37,800 nucleotides of DNA from Lachnospiraceae bacterium (GTDB taxonomy: Bacteria > Bacillota > Clostridia > Lachnospirales > Lachnospiraceae). Shown piece after piece: positions 9,733 to 19,473 of this stretch. How positions within the stretch are numbered: the first letter of the stretch is position 1; each line of letters starts with the position of its first letter. Both the position numbers and the translations under genes were made by a program. Location: the NCBI GenBank assembly GCA_016282435.1, contig JAEEKN010000190.1, positions 1-37,800 on the forward strand, read 5' to 3'. Under the pieces are notes generated by a model. That model made no database searches, was not told the DNA's origin, and saw only the letters and a list, made by a program, of their open reading frames with translations.

Positions 9733-12570
9733 ATGGATAACGAATATTTATTGCTCATAGACGGTTCGAGTTTGCTGACAACACAGTACTACGGCAATCT
9801 TCCCAGGGAGATCCTTTTCGCGAAAAACGATGAAGAGAAGAAAAAGCACTATCACAAGATAATGCAGACCAAGACGGGCATTTATACCAATGCTGTTTAT
9901 GGTTTTATGAGAACGCTCTTAAAAATCATAAACGAACAGAAGCCAAAGTATCTCGCCATAGCATGGGATAAAAGCAGGAATACTTTTAGGCGTGAGATAT
10001 ACAGTGAGTATAAGGGAAACCGCGGAGAGACACCTGCCCCGTTAAAGGAACAGTTTATTCTCTGTGAAGAATTACTCGAAAAGATGGGCATCAGGCAGTT
10101 TATGGATGACAGGTTCGAAGCAGATGATTTCTGCGGTACGCTGTCCAAGAAGTTTGAAAATGAGCTCCCTGTAAAGATATTTACGAAGGATAACGATTAC
10201 CTTCAGCTCGTAACTGAACGTACGGGTCTTTGGCTCATGCATTCGACTGCACAGAAAACAGACGAACTGTATAAAAAATACGGTATCGCTCAGGATGGAA
10301 GCGTGCCGGAGAGAGCATTCCCGCTCACCAAGGAACTTGTAAAGCAGGAATTCGGAGTATGGCCCGAATCCATAAATTCATTAAAAGGACTTCAGGGCGA
10401 TTCATCAGATAACATAAAGGGAGTACCCGGGGTAGGACCCGCTACTGCGGTAGCTCTTATCGCAAAGTACGGAAGTGTTGAAGCTCTGTACGATGATATC
10501 AGGGATCTCTCTGACAAGGAGCAGAAGGCAAAGGCAGCAGAATGGAAGACAGAACTCGGGATCAGCAGGTCACCTTTCGGTCCTTTGTTAAAACAAAGCG
10601 ATACAGAGCTTGTGGGTGAAAAGGCTGCCATGATCAGCAAACAGCTGGCAACCATAAAATGTGACATCCCGCTTGAGATAACACTTAGTGATCTCGAATA
10701 TAAGCCCGATATCAATGCTGTAAGGAACGAATTTGCACGACTTGAGTTTAACTCGTTAAAGATAGAGAGTAACGCATCGGATACAAACAAAAAGAAGAAT
10801 GAGACAGAGATCATTACAGATTTTAACAGGGCGCTTGTATTAAAAGAGGAACTGTTAAAACAGACGGGTATCCTGGGATGTGCCATATGCTATGATGACG
10901 GATCGAGGATAAAAGGTTATGCGCCGGAGACCATACTTGGCATGGCGTTTGCCGGTGAGGGGAAGAACTATTATATCAGCTGTGAAGGCTTTATAACCGG
11001 TGAATTGTTGTCGGATATCCTGAAATCGCTTATCGCGGCAGATAAGCATATAAGCTTTATAGATATAAAGAAGGCATTTAAGATAATCGGTGAGATACGA
11101 ATAAGAAACTGCTTTGACGTATCGATAGCGGCGTATCTTATGAATCCGCTTCTTGGAAGTTACCTCTATAATGACGTAGCTTCTATAGCAGGAACGGACA
11201 TACCTGCATCAAGGCAGGAGATCATAGGTAAATTAACATATAAAGAGGCATTTGAACAAAAGCCCGAAGCACTTCGCAGTCTTCTGATAAAAGAGGCCGA
11301 GACGGCGTTCGAGTGTACCGAAATACTTATAAATGAACTAAAAGAAGCCGGTATGTATAAACTCTACACCGATATAGAACTTCCTCTGACCATGGTACTA
11401 AAGCAGATGGAGGAGAACGGAGTAAGGGTTCTAAAGGACGCGCTCGATGAATTCGGCAGCAGGCTCGACAAAGAAATCGGGGTGCTGGAAGAGGCAATAT
11501 ACGAGGGCTGCGGAGAAAAGTTCAATATTAACTCTCCGAAACAGCTCGGAACCATATTGTTTGAAAAACTAAAACTTCCTTATGGGAAAAAGACCAAAAC
11601 GGGATATTCCACATCTGCGGATGTACTCGAAAAACTGAAGCTGGAAGACCCTGTAGTTGAGAAAATACTGAATTACAGGACTCTTAGTAAACTGAAGTCC
11701 ACGTATGCAGAAGGACTAAAGGACTATATAGATGACGACGGAAGGATCAGGACCAGCCTGAACCAGACTGTCACAGCGACAGGCAGGCTTTCAAGTACGG
11801 AACCAAATCTCCAGAACATTCCCATCAGGGAATCTGTAGGAAGGGAACTTCGAAAGGTTTTCGTACCGGATGAAGGTAAAATATTCATAGATGCCGATTA
11901 TTCGCAGATAGAACTGAGGATACTGGCATCCCTGTCAGGTGACGAAAGACTCATAGACGCCTACAGGAACTCAGCGGATATCCATCAGAGCACAGCGGCA
12001 GCAGTATTCAAAGTGCCGGTGGAGGAAGTGACTAAGGAACTCAGAAGCCGTGCCAAGGCTGTAAACTTCGGTATAGTGTACGGTATCAGTTCATTCGGAC
12101 TGGGTACAGACTTAAATATTTCGAGAAAAGAAGCAGAGGGCTATATAAAGAGCTATTTTGAGACATATCCCGGGGTAAAGAAATATCTCGATACTCAGGT
12201 GGCAGACGCCGGGAAAAACGGTTACAGTACTACTCTTTGCGGTAGAAGGAGACCCATACCGGAACTTACGTCCACAAACTTCATGCAGAGGTCTTTCGGT
12301 GAGAGAATAGCCATGAATTCACCGGTCCAGGGCAGTGCGGCAGATATCATCAAAATAGCCATGCTGAAGGTGTATGAAAGACTCAAGGCAGAATGTCCCG
12401 AAGCAAAACTTTTACTGCAGATACACGATGAACTGCTGGTTGAAGTAGATGAAGAAAAAGCTGATATTGTAGAAAAAATCATGACTGAAGAGATGCAGTC
12501 GGCAGTGGACCTTCCAGTATCGCTTGAAGTGGGTGTGGCCCGCGGAAAAAGCTGGTATGAAGCTCATTAA
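9733..12570 (+). CDS. polA: DNA polymerase I
   Basis: PolA fills gaps and removes Okazaki primers. The 945 residues comprise an N-terminal 5'-nuclease (about 1-320), with acidic FEADDF, TKDNDYLQL and the helix-hairpin-helix region GVPGVGPATAVALI. The polymerase domain (about 550-945) has TATGRLSSTEPNLQNIP, motif A DADYSQIELR, motif B RSRAKAVNFGIVYG and motif C QIHDELLVEV. The middle exonuclease-like domain (about 350-540) lacks the expected Asp-x-Glu proofreading residues, so it is probably inactive, as in many Firmicutes. A short insert (about 26-42) lies near the N-terminus. The start has AAAGG upstream and lies 13 bases after the zinc-finger gene; coaE follows. Confidence 0.97.
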   Translation: MDNEYLLLIDGSSLLTTQYYGNLPREILFAKNDEEKKKHYHKIMQTKTGIYTNAVYGFMRTLLKIINEQKPKYLAIAWDKSRNTFRREIYSEYKGNRGETPAPLKEQFILCEELLEKMGIRQFMDDRFEADDFCGTLSKKFENELPVKIFTKDNDYLQLVTERTGLWLMHSTAQKTDELYKKYGIAQDGSVPERAFPLTKELVKQEFGVWPESINSLKGLQGDSSDNIKGVPGVGPATAVALIAKYGSVEALYDDIRDLSDKEQKAKAAEWKTELGISRSPFGPLLKQSDTELVGEKAAMISKQLATIKCDIPLEITLSDLEYKPDINAVRNEFARLEFNSLKIESNASDTNKKKNETEIITDFNRALVLKEELLKQTGILGCAICYDDGSRIKGYAPETILGMAFAGEGKNYYISCEGFITGELLSDILKSLIAADKHISFIDIKKAFKIIGEIRIRNCFDVSIAAYLMNPLLGSYLYNDVASIAGTDIPASRQEIIGKLTYKEAFEQKPEALRSLLIKEAETAFECTEILINELKEAGMYKLYTDIELPLTMVLKQMEENGVRVLKDALDEFGSRLDKEIGVLEEAIYEGCGEKFNINSPKQLGTILFEKLKLPYGKKTKTGYSTSADVLEKLKLEDPVVEKILNYRTLSKLKSTYAEGLKDYIDDDGRIRTSLNQTVTATGRLSSTEPNLQNIPIRESVGRELRKVFVPDEGKIFIDADYSQIELRILASLSGDERLIDAYRNSADIHQSTAAAVFKVPVEEVTKELRSRAKAVNFGIVYGISSFGLGTDLNISRKEAEGYIKSYFETYPGVKKYLDTQVADAGKNGYSTTLCGRRRPIPELTSTNFMQRSFGERIAMNSPVQGSAADIIKIAMLKVYERLKAECPEAKLLLQIHDELLVEVDEEKADIVEKIMTEEMQSAVDLPVSLEVGVARGKSWYEAH

Positions 12571-12598
12571 CATTTCAAATATGAGAGGTGGATGACGG

Positions 12599-13198
12599 AT
12601 GAAAGTCATAGGGCTTACCGGTGGGATAGGTAGCGGTAAATCATTTGTAGCGGATATAGCGGAAAAGCATTTTAATATCCTGCATATAAATACCGACGAG
12701 ATAGCACGAAGGCAGATGCTAAAAGGCGGAACAAGCTATGGAAAAGTAGTGGAAGAGTTTTCAAAGTATTCGGATCGGTTATTGGATGAAGACGGAGAGA
12801 TAAACCGTCAGGTTCTGGGAAAAATAGTCCTTAACGATGAAAATCTTATAAAAAAGCTTGATTCGCTTACTCATCCCGATGTAATAGAAGAAGTAAACGG
12901 GATAATAGCTTCGGAAAAAGAGAAGAAGGAAAAGGATGCGGTTCTCATAGAGACGGCACTTTTATACGAAGCAGGTATAGACGGCATGTGCGATGAAGTT
13001 TGGTATGTATATGCACCGATGGCTACCAGAAGAAGGCGGCTCAAAGATTCCAGAGGGTACAGTGAAGAGAAGATAGACGGTTTCTTTAGCAAACAGCACT
13101 CTGAGGAAGACTTTTTAAGGCTGGCAGACAGAACGGTTCCGAACGGTGAGGATGTTACGGAAGCGGATATGGTGAAAATTATTAAAGGGTATTTGTGA
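12599..13198 (+). CDS. coaE: Dephospho-CoA kinase
   Basis: CoaE phosphorylates the 3'-hydroxyl of dephospho-CoA in the last step of coenzyme A synthesis. The P-loop GLTGGIGSGKS is at residues 5-15, NTDEIARR follows as the substrate-binding region, and the LTHPDV motif is at about 96-101. The length of 199 residues is normal. AGGTGG (12586-12591) is seven bases from the ATG. The gene follows polA by 28 bases, an arrangement seen in other Firmicutes, and probably shares its transcript. Confidence 0.95.
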   Translation: MKVIGLTGGIGSGKSFVADIAEKHFNILHINTDEIARRQMLKGGTSYGKVVEEFSKYSDRLLDEDGEINRQVLGKIVLNDENLIKKLDSLTHPDVIEEVNGIIASEKEKKEKDAVLIETALLYEAGIDGMCDEVWYVYAPMATRRRRLKDSRGYSEEKIDGFFSKQHSEEDFLRLADRTVPNGEDVTEADMVKIIKGYL

Positions 13199-13297
13199 AA
13201 TTTATTACACATAATCCGGCATAAAAGGAAAAATAAGTTAAAGAAGTATAAAAATTAATATATACATATAAAAATATACAGAAACGGAGATAACAGT

Positions 13298-15367
13298 ATG
13301 AATGAGATTAAATTCCCTGATAACACAGTATTTGGCCTGGATATAGGCACAAGAAGCGTTGTTGGTACCGTAGGTTACATGAAGCCTACAGGAGAGTTTG
13401 TGATCCTGTCACAGAAGACAGAGTGTCATGAGACCAGAGCTATGCTTGACGGACAGATCCATGATATTGACAAGGTTACTGAGACGGTCCAGAAAGTAAA
13501 AACAGAGCTTGAAACAGAACTGGGCAGGGAACTGAAGACCGTTTGCATAGCAGCTGCGGGCAGAGTACTGAAGACCATAAATATCAGGGTGGAATATGAC
13601 CTCGGTGAGGAAAACACCGTAAACGAAGAGATGCTCCACAATCTTGAAATGCTCGGTATGGAGCAGGCAAAAGAAAATGTTCATTCCGAATCGGATGACG
13701 ATACCGAATATTTCTGCGTAGGATATTCGATAGTAAGATATTATCTCGGAAGTGTACAGCTCACAAATCTTATCGGACATCACGGAAAGAAAATCGCAGC
13801 TGATTTTCTGGCTACATTCCTCCCGAAAGATGTAATAGACGGTCTCTATACCGTATGTGAGAGAGTAAAGCTGAACGTACTGAGCCTTACACTTGAACCT
13901 ATAGCAGCCATCAATATAGCTATTCCGGAAAAGTTCAGGCTCCTGAACCTGGCTTTGGTAGATATCGGCGCCGGAACATCGGATATCTGTATCACAAAAG
14001 AGGGTACCATCACAGGATACGGCATGCTTCCGTGCGCAGGTGATTTCCTGACCGAAAGCATCATGTACGAACTTCTCACAGATTTCCCTACGGCAGAGAA
14101 TATCAAGCTGGCATATGCAAAGAAAAGAAAAAAGATGCAGTACAGGGATGTTATGGGAAGCCGTCAGGTTATAGAAGCTACAAAAGTAAAAGAGATACTT
14201 GAAAGTCCCTTCAGGAAACTGACCGCATCAATATCGGACAAGATAAAGGAACTTAACGGAGGAGACAAGGTAGGAGCTGTATTTATCGTAGGCGGCGGCG
14301 GAAAGAACGCTGAATTTACCGAGATGCTGGCAGAAGCTATGGGTCTTCCGAAGACCAGAGTGGTTCTGAGAGGTAAAGAGGTATTTACAACCGTGACCAC
14401 ACAGGAAGGTAAGTCGGTAAAGGATCCGATGCTTGTAACACCTATCGGAATCTGCATGAATTATTACAAGAATAACAACAATTTTATAACACTCACTATA
14501 AACGGTGTGGAGATAAAGCTGTATGATAACGGCAATTTGAACGTTATGGATGCCATCGTAAGCTACGGTATGTCAAACGCAGGAATCTTCCCAAAGAGGG
14601 GTGCGGATCTGAAGTATACCGTAAACGGTGCAGAGAGAGTGGCAAGAGGCAAGAATGGTGACTCATCCGTTATCATAATAAATAATGAGGAGAGCAGCGT
14701 GACCGCGCCGATAGCATCCGGTGATGATATAGTGGTAAAGGAATCGACCGTAGGAGAAAAAGGCCATATAAAGATCTCCGAGATACCTGAGTACAAGGAA
14801 GGAATCTTCTTTATAATAAACGGCAAGCAGTCTCAGTTTGAAAGAAAAGTAAAGGTAAACGGTGAGGAAAAACAGGCTGATTATGATGTAAAAGAGGGCG
14901 ATTCCATAGAAATAGCCGATTACTATACTTTGAGCGAATTGTTTACAATACTTGATGTGTCAGAGCAGTTTAAGGTGACCGTGAACAATAAAGAAATCGA
15001 TATGGCTTCATACGATAAAGATGAAAAAGTATTCGGTAATTATATAATTGATGTTACATCGGCACCTGTATCCGTTTCAAGACCGGCTGCAGCACCGGCA
15101 GAGCCGGAAGTTAAGGCGGTACCCCATATGCCTTCGTTCATGAACCAAAAAAAAACTGACGAGATAACAGTGACCGTAAACAAGACACAGGTAACCTTAA
15201 AAGGCAAAACAAGTTATACATTTGTTGATATCCTTGATTTCTATACGTTTAACATCACTGCTGCAACAGGCAACAAGCTGATAACAAAAGTAAACGGAAA
15301 AGAAGCGGACTTCTTTACTGCCATAAAGGAAGGCGATGTGGCTGAATTATACTGGGAGAAGATCTGA
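13298..15367 (+). CDS. FtsA-like actin-fold protein with repeated C-terminal beta-rich domains
   Basis: The N-terminal half (about 1-390) is an ASKHA/FtsA-type ATPase: phosphate-1 loop FGLDIGTRSVVGTVGY at 12-27, phosphate-2 LVDIGAGTSDI at 220-230 and adenosine loop AVFIVGGGGKN at 327-337. It is probably a divisome or membrane-linked filament protein. The C-terminal half (about 395-689) is not canonical FtsA. Two segments (396-481 and 622-688) repeat a pattern of a beta strand, a short helix, VNG and then GD before a final strand, resembling beta-grasp folds. A partial third lies at 505-540, and a Pro/Ala-rich linker at about 589-612. The usual C-terminal amphipathic helix is absent. CGGAGA is seven bases before the ATG. 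The stop overlaps the next start. Confidence 0.8.
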   Translation: MNEIKFPDNTVFGLDIGTRSVVGTVGYMKPTGEFVILSQKTECHETRAMLDGQIHDIDKVTETVQKVKTELETELGRELKTVCIAAAGRVLKTINIRVEYDLGEENTVNEEMLHNLEMLGMEQAKENVHSESDDDTEYFCVGYSIVRYYLGSVQLTNLIGHHGKKIAADFLATFLPKDVIDGLYTVCERVKLNVLSLTLEPIAAINIAIPEKFRLLNLALVDIGAGTSDICITKEGTITGYGMLPCAGDFLTESIMYELLTDFPTAENIKLAYAKKRKKMQYRDVMGSRQVIEATKVKEILESPFRKLTASISDKIKELNGGDKVGAVFIVGGGGKNAEFTEMLAEAMGLPKTRVVLRGKEVFTTVTTQEGKSVKDPMLVTPIGICMNYYKNNNNFITLTINGVEIKLYDNGNLNVMDAIVSYGMSNAGIFPKRGADLKYTVNGAERVARGKNGDSSVIIINNEESSVTAPIASGDDIVVKESTVGEKGHIKISEIPEYKEGIFFIINGKQSQFERKVKVNGEEKQADYDVKEGDSIEIADYYTLSELFTILDVSEQFKVTVNNKEIDMASYDKDEKVFGNYIIDVTSAPVSVSRPAAAPAEPEVKAVPHMPSFMNQKKTDEITVTVNKTQVTLKGKTSYTFVDILDFYTFNITAATGNKLITKVNGKEADFFTAIKEGDVAELYWEKI

Positions 15368-16155
15368 TGGAATTTTGCAGTATAGCGAGCGGCAGCAGCG
15401 GTAACTGTATATTTGTGGGAACCGATGAAGCAAATATACTGATAGACGCGGGAGTAAGCGCAAAAAAAATATGTGAAGGCCTTAGAGGTATAGATATAGA
15501 TCCTTTTGATATTGACGGAATTTTTATCACACACGAACATGTGGATCATATCCAGGGACTTCAGAATTTTGTGAAAAAGTACGGCACAAAAGTGTTTGGA
15601 ACGGCTAAAACCCTGAAGGCGATATACAGCAAAGGGAACGGCGAATTCGGGGAGAGTGAATTTGAAGAAATAAATCCGGATATTGACATTTGTTTAAAAG
15701 ATGCTATAATTACTCCGTTTGCTGTTTCTCATGATGCGGCCGATCCGGTAGGGTATCGTGTCGAATCCGGAGGAAAAAGATTTGCGGTAGCCACAGACCT
15801 CGGTACCTTTGATGATTATATAGTGGAACACTTAAAGGAACTCGATGGATTGTGTCTTGAAGCAAATCATGACATAAACATGTTGATGGTAGGAAAATAT
15901 CCGTACCAGCTGAAACAACGTGTCGCAGGACCGAAGGGGCATCTTTCAAACGATGCAGCCGCGGATCTTCTGTGCAGGATTTTCTGTGACAGGTTGAAAT
16001 ATGTACTGCTTATTCATCTGAGTAAGGATAATAACTATGCCGAACTGGCATACGAAACAGTGAGAGCAGAGCTTCTCACAAGATGTCCGCACAGGGAACT
16101 GACCCTTCATGTAGCGGGAAGAAACACTCCGTCGGACATTTTTTCGATACTGTGA
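15367..16155 (+). CDS. MBL-fold metallo-hydrolase, WalJ/YycJ-like
   Basis: The 262-residue protein has the metallo-beta-lactamase signature THEHVDH at 55-61, with an N-terminal SSGN block (10-13), Asp27 in LIDAG and a later conserved DLG (about 144-146). WalJ-type members are thought to be nucleases linked to cell-wall or division control, and their biochemistry is thin. The start ATG shares a base with the TGA of the FtsA-like gene (TGATG), with GGGAGAAG just before it, indicating translational coupling. This coupling suggests the two act in one process. Confidence 0.85.
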   Translation: MEFCSIASGSSGNCIFVGTDEANILIDAGVSAKKICEGLRGIDIDPFDIDGIFITHEHVDHIQGLQNFVKKYGTKVFGTAKTLKAIYSKGNGEFGESEFEEINPDIDICLKDAIITPFAVSHDAADPVGYRVESGGKRFAVATDLGTFDDYIVEHLKELDGLCLEANHDINMLMVGKYPYQLKQRVAGPKGHLSNDAAADLLCRIFCDRLKYVLLIHLSKDNNYAELAYETVRAELLTRCPHRELTLHVAGRNTPSDIFSIL

Positions 16156-16169
16156 TATTTCACAGGAAA

Positions 16170-16199
16170 TTAACACATGGTTTGAAATTTTGTTAAAAT
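16170..16199 (+). promoter_or_regulatory. Candidate promoter of the ACT-UPF0210 pair
   Basis: TTAACA (16170-16175) and TAAAAT (16194-16199) are 18 bases apart, giving a leader of about 20 bases. A second reading, TTGAAA (16182) with TATAAC (16205), would start inside the ribosome site and is less likely. Confidence 0.5.
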
Positions 16200-16224
16200 A
16201 TAGATATAACATGGAGGAAGCAAA

Positions 16225-16497
16225 GTGCAAAAGGTAGTCATTACTGTATTAGGCAAAGATAAGGTTGGAATCATGGCAAAAGTCTGCACATATCTTGCAG
16301 ATAAAGGAATCAATATTTTAGATATCTCACAGACCATAGTATCCGGTTATTTCAATATGATGATGATCGCAGATATGGGACAGGCAGGAGGAGACTTTGA
16401 GAAAGTCAGAACCGAACTTGATGAACTCGGAAACGGTATCGGCGTTCAGGTAAGGATCCAGCGTGAAGATATTTTTGATATGATGCATAGACTTTGA
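16225..16497 (+). CDS. ACT-domain protein, UPF0237 family
   Basis: The 90 residues form a single ACT domain with [27 protein letters not shown] near the N-terminus, the usual ligand-binding beta-alpha-beta start. It begins with GTG, with GGAGG (16213-16217) seven bases upstream. ACT domains normally sense amino acids or similar small molecules; the ligand here is unknown. It is almost contiguous with the UPF0210 gene, a pairing found in many bacteria, so it is likely the regulatory partner. Confidence 0.88.
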   Translation: MQKVVITVLGKDKVGIMAKVCTYLADKGINILDISQTIVSGYFNMMMIADMGQAGGDFEKVRTELDELGNGIGVQVRIQREDIFDMMHRL

Positions 16498-16514
16498 TAG
16501 AAGGAGTAATTAAC

Positions 16515-17879
16515 GTGATTAACATTTCGGAAGTAAATGAAACGAATGAAATGATACAGCATGAGAACCTTGATGTACGTACCATCACGATGGGTATCAG
16601 TCTTTTTGACTGTATTGATTCGTCTCTGGAGAAAACCAGGAAAAACATATACGACAAAATATGCTATAAAGCAGGGAAACTGGTAGAAACAGGAGAGCAT
16701 ATTTCAAAAAGCTACGGTATACCTGTAGTAAACAAGCGTATATCTGTCACCCCCATTGCTACGGTAGGATCGTCCTGCTGTATGTCTGAAGAACATTATG
16801 TGGAGCTGGCTAAGACTCTTGACAAGGCTGCGGAAAACGTAGGCGTAAACCTGATAGGCGGTTATTCGGCTATGCTTGCCAAAGGTAATACCGATAAGGA
16901 ATTGGTATTCCTTAATTCGATACCTCAGGCATTAAAGGTTACTTCCAGAGTGTGCAGCTCTGTAAATGTCGGATCTTCCAGAACCGGTATAAACATGGAT
17001 GCCGTAAGACGTATGGGTGACATAGTTCATGAGACGGCTGTTGCTTCATACGGTACAGAGAGTCTCGGAGCGGCAAAGCTTGTGGTATTCTGCAATGCTC
17101 CCGATGACAATCCTTTTATGGCAGGCGCTTTCCACGGTATCACAGAGGGTGAGAGTGTCATAAATGTCGGCGTCAGCGGTCCCGGCGTTGTAAAGAAGGC
17201 ACTGGAATCCGCCAGAGATGCCAATTTTGAGGTACTTTGCGAGACTATAAAGAAAACAGCTTTTAAGATTACAAGAGTAGGTCAGCTCGTAGCACGTGAA
17301 GCTGCACAGATGCTAGGCGTTCCTTTCGGAATCGTAGATCTGTCACTGGCTCCCACCCCTGCGGTAGGTGACAGTGTAGCAGATATACTAAAGGAGATAG
17401 GACTCGAACATCCCGGAGCACCCGGAACCACAGCCGCACTTGCGCTTCTGAACGATCAGGTGAAGAAGGGCGGCGTTATGGCGAGCTCATACGTCGGCGG
17501 CTTGAGCGGAGCATTTATACCCGTTAGTGAAGATCAGGGTATGATAGATGCGGTGGAAGCAGGAGCACTGACTCTTGAAAAGCTTGAGGCAATGACCTGC
17601 GTATGTTCTGTAGGTCTTGATATGATAGCCATTCCCGGAGATACTTCTTCGGAAACCATCGCCGGTATCATCGCCGATGAAATGGCTATCGGTATGATAA
17701 ACAACAAAACAACTGCAGTCAGACTTATTCCTGCCATCGGTATGAAAGTCGGTGACAGCCTGAACTTCGGCGGTCTGTTCGGTTACGCACCCGTTATGCC
17801 TGTAAATACATTTGCATGCAATAAGTTCGTAAACCGCGGAGGTAGAATTCCGGCTCCGATACACAGCTTTAAGAACTGA
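16515..17879 (+). CDS. UPF0210 (PFL-like) protein of unknown function
   Basis: This 454-residue protein matches the UPF0210/COG2848 family in length and in conserved blocks such as [14 protein letters not shown] near the N-terminus, [20 protein letters not shown]-like Gly-rich text and [13 protein letters not shown] at the C-terminus. The fold is related to pyruvate formate-lyase, but the activity is not established. The frame can be extended to TTG 16494, but that covers the AAGGAG ribosome site (16501-16506); GTG 16515, eight bases beyond, gives exactly the family length. It is cytoplasmic, with no membrane segments, and is coupled to the ACT gene upstream. Confidence 0.88.
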   Translation: MINISEVNETNEMIQHENLDVRTITMGISLFDCIDSSLEKTRKNIYDKICYKAGKLVETGEHISKSYGIPVVNKRISVTPIATVGSSCCMSEEHYVELAKTLDKAAENVGVNLIGGYSAMLAKGNTDKELVFLNSIPQALKVTSRVCSSVNVGSSRTGINMDAVRRMGDIVHETAVASYGTESLGAAKLVVFCNAPDDNPFMAGAFHGITEGESVINVGVSGPGVVKKALESARDANFEVLCETIKKTAFKITRVGQLVAREAAQMLGVPFGIVDLSLAPTPAVGDSVADILKEIGLEHPGAPGTTAALALLNDQVKKGGVMASSYVGGLSGAFIPVSEDQGMIDAVEAGALTLEKLEAMTCVCSVGLDMIAIPGDTSSETIAGIIADEMAIGMINNKTTAVRLIPAIGMKVGDSLNFGGLFGYAPVMPVNTFACNKFVNRGGRIPAPIHSFKN

Positions 17880-17898
17880 TTGTACATGAGGAATGGAA

Positions 17899-19458
17899 AT
17901 GAAAGATTTTGATGACGAGAACCTGGAGTTCGATGACGATCTCCCGGAACTTGACCTGAGCGATCTGGATTTTTTGGATGAAGAAACAACGAAAGAATCC
18001 AAACACACTCAGCTGAAGAAGTATGAAGAAGATCTCGATGATTCGGAGGATCTGGCCGAGCTTATAAAAGCAGAGGCATTTAAGGCACTTGATGTACCTG
18101 AAGAACCATTAAAAGTTCCCAGCAAGTATTCACTTGATGAGGATGATGACGATGCAGAATACTTTGATTATACGGAAGATGATTTTGATGAGGATGACGG
18201 ATCAAAGAAATACAAGCATCTCGGATTAAAAATAGTACTCGGTATTATATTATTTTTCATGGCAGCCGCGGCTTTCCTGGTATTTACGAAGCCCGGAAGA
18301 AACATACTTACAAAGCTTGCCGGTATATGGATACATGACAATGTAAATAAGTATGTGGAGGATGATCCGTACTGGTATTATCCGACAGGTGTTGATAAGG
18401 ATAAGACGGGAACTGCTACCATTATCCCACTCGAAGATCCTACGCCTACGGATGAAGAGCTTGTAAAAGTAGTTACAAAGAACCGTTCGGAAGATTACGT
18501 AAAGACATATTTGTTGTTTGGTATTGAGGAAATAGGAGGTGCGGCAAATACCGATGCCATTCTTCTTTTATCGGTAAATACCAAGGATAAAAGGATTAAA
18601 CTGACTTCACTTCTTCGTGATACATACGTTGATATACCCGGATATTATCCGAACAAGATAAATTCCGTATATGCGCACGGTATGAAAACGGGTGAGACCA
18701 CCGAAGAGAAGAAGATGAACGGCGGACATCTGCTGATGGAGGTCATCTCCAATACATATGATATCGATATCACGGGCTTTGCCTGCGTAAACTTTAACAG
18801 TCTGGAGAAAATCGTGGACAGACTCGGAGGACTTGATCTTGAACTCGGCGGAACCGAGGCGGATTATCTGCGCAGGACCAATTATATATCGAATCCCGCA
18901 TACAGAACTGTTGTAAAGGGATGGAACCATATGAACGGCAATCAGGTTCTCGGATATTGCCGTGTAAGAAAGGTAGCAACCCTCGGAGGAGCGGCAAATG
19001 ATTACGGACGTACATTAAGACACAGACGTGTTATAAACGCCGTAGTTCAGCAGTATAAGAGCCTTTCTCTGACGGATATGTATTTTGTTCTTCAGGATAT
19101 TCTGGGATATGTTGTGACAGATCTCACTCAGGAACAGATATCCGAACTGTTAAGCGATGTAGTTGAAAACAAGATATTTGATATGGACCAGATGAGGCTT
19201 CCTGCCGATGAACTCTTTAGGGACAGCGGTAAGAAGGGCGTATTTAACGGAAAGTATAACGTAACTTACGCTATAGTACTTGACAAATATCGTGAAGAAA
19301 ATATAAAGAAGTTCCATGAATTCGTATTCTTGGACGGACAGGAGCCCGAGATAACCGGAGAGGCAGACTCGTCGGGTGAACCGGTACCTTCCGGAACGGT
19401 AACACCGGTCGCCACACCGGTTGCATCACCTACTGCTGCGCAGGCACAGGGTCAGTAA
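17899..19458 (+). CDS. LytR-CpsA-Psr (LCP) family protein, first paralog
   Basis: LCP proteins attach teichoic acids or other glycopolymers to peptidoglycan outside the membrane. This one has a very acidic cytoplasmic N-terminus (1-105), one membrane helix at about 108-131 and an extracellular LCP domain from about 195 to 450. Visible motifs are LLRDTYVDIPGY, NGGHLLMEVI and GYCRVRKVA with DYGRTLRHR. The usual Arg before the conserved Asp (RSD/RTD) reads NTD here. A Thr/Pro/Ala-rich tail ends the protein. ATG 17899 has GAGGA six bases upstream; ATG 17893 would sit on that site. A second LCP gene follows in tandem. Confidence 0.9.
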   Translation: MKDFDDENLEFDDDLPELDLSDLDFLDEETTKESKHTQLKKYEEDLDDSEDLAELIKAEAFKALDVPEEPLKVPSKYSLDEDDDDAEYFDYTEDDFDEDDGSKKYKHLGLKIVLGIILFFMAAAAFLVFTKPGRNILTKLAGIWIHDNVNKYVEDDPYWYYPTGVDKDKTGTATIIPLEDPTPTDEELVKVVTKNRSEDYVKTYLLFGIEEIGGAANTDAILLLSVNTKDKRIKLTSLLRDTYVDIPGYYPNKINSVYAHGMKTGETTEEKKMNGGHLLMEVISNTYDIDITGFACVNFNSLEKIVDRLGGLDLELGGTEADYLRRTNYISNPAYRTVVKGWNHMNGNQVLGYCRVRKVATLGGAANDYGRTLRHRRVINAVVQQYKSLSLTDMYFVLQDILGYVVTDLTQEQISELLSDVVENKIFDMDQMRLPADELFRDSGKKGVFNGKYNVTYAIVLDKYREENIKKFHEFVFLDGQEPEITGEADSSGEPVPSGTVTPVATPVASPTAAQAQGQ

Positions 19459-19473
19459 TTTGGAGATTTTTAA

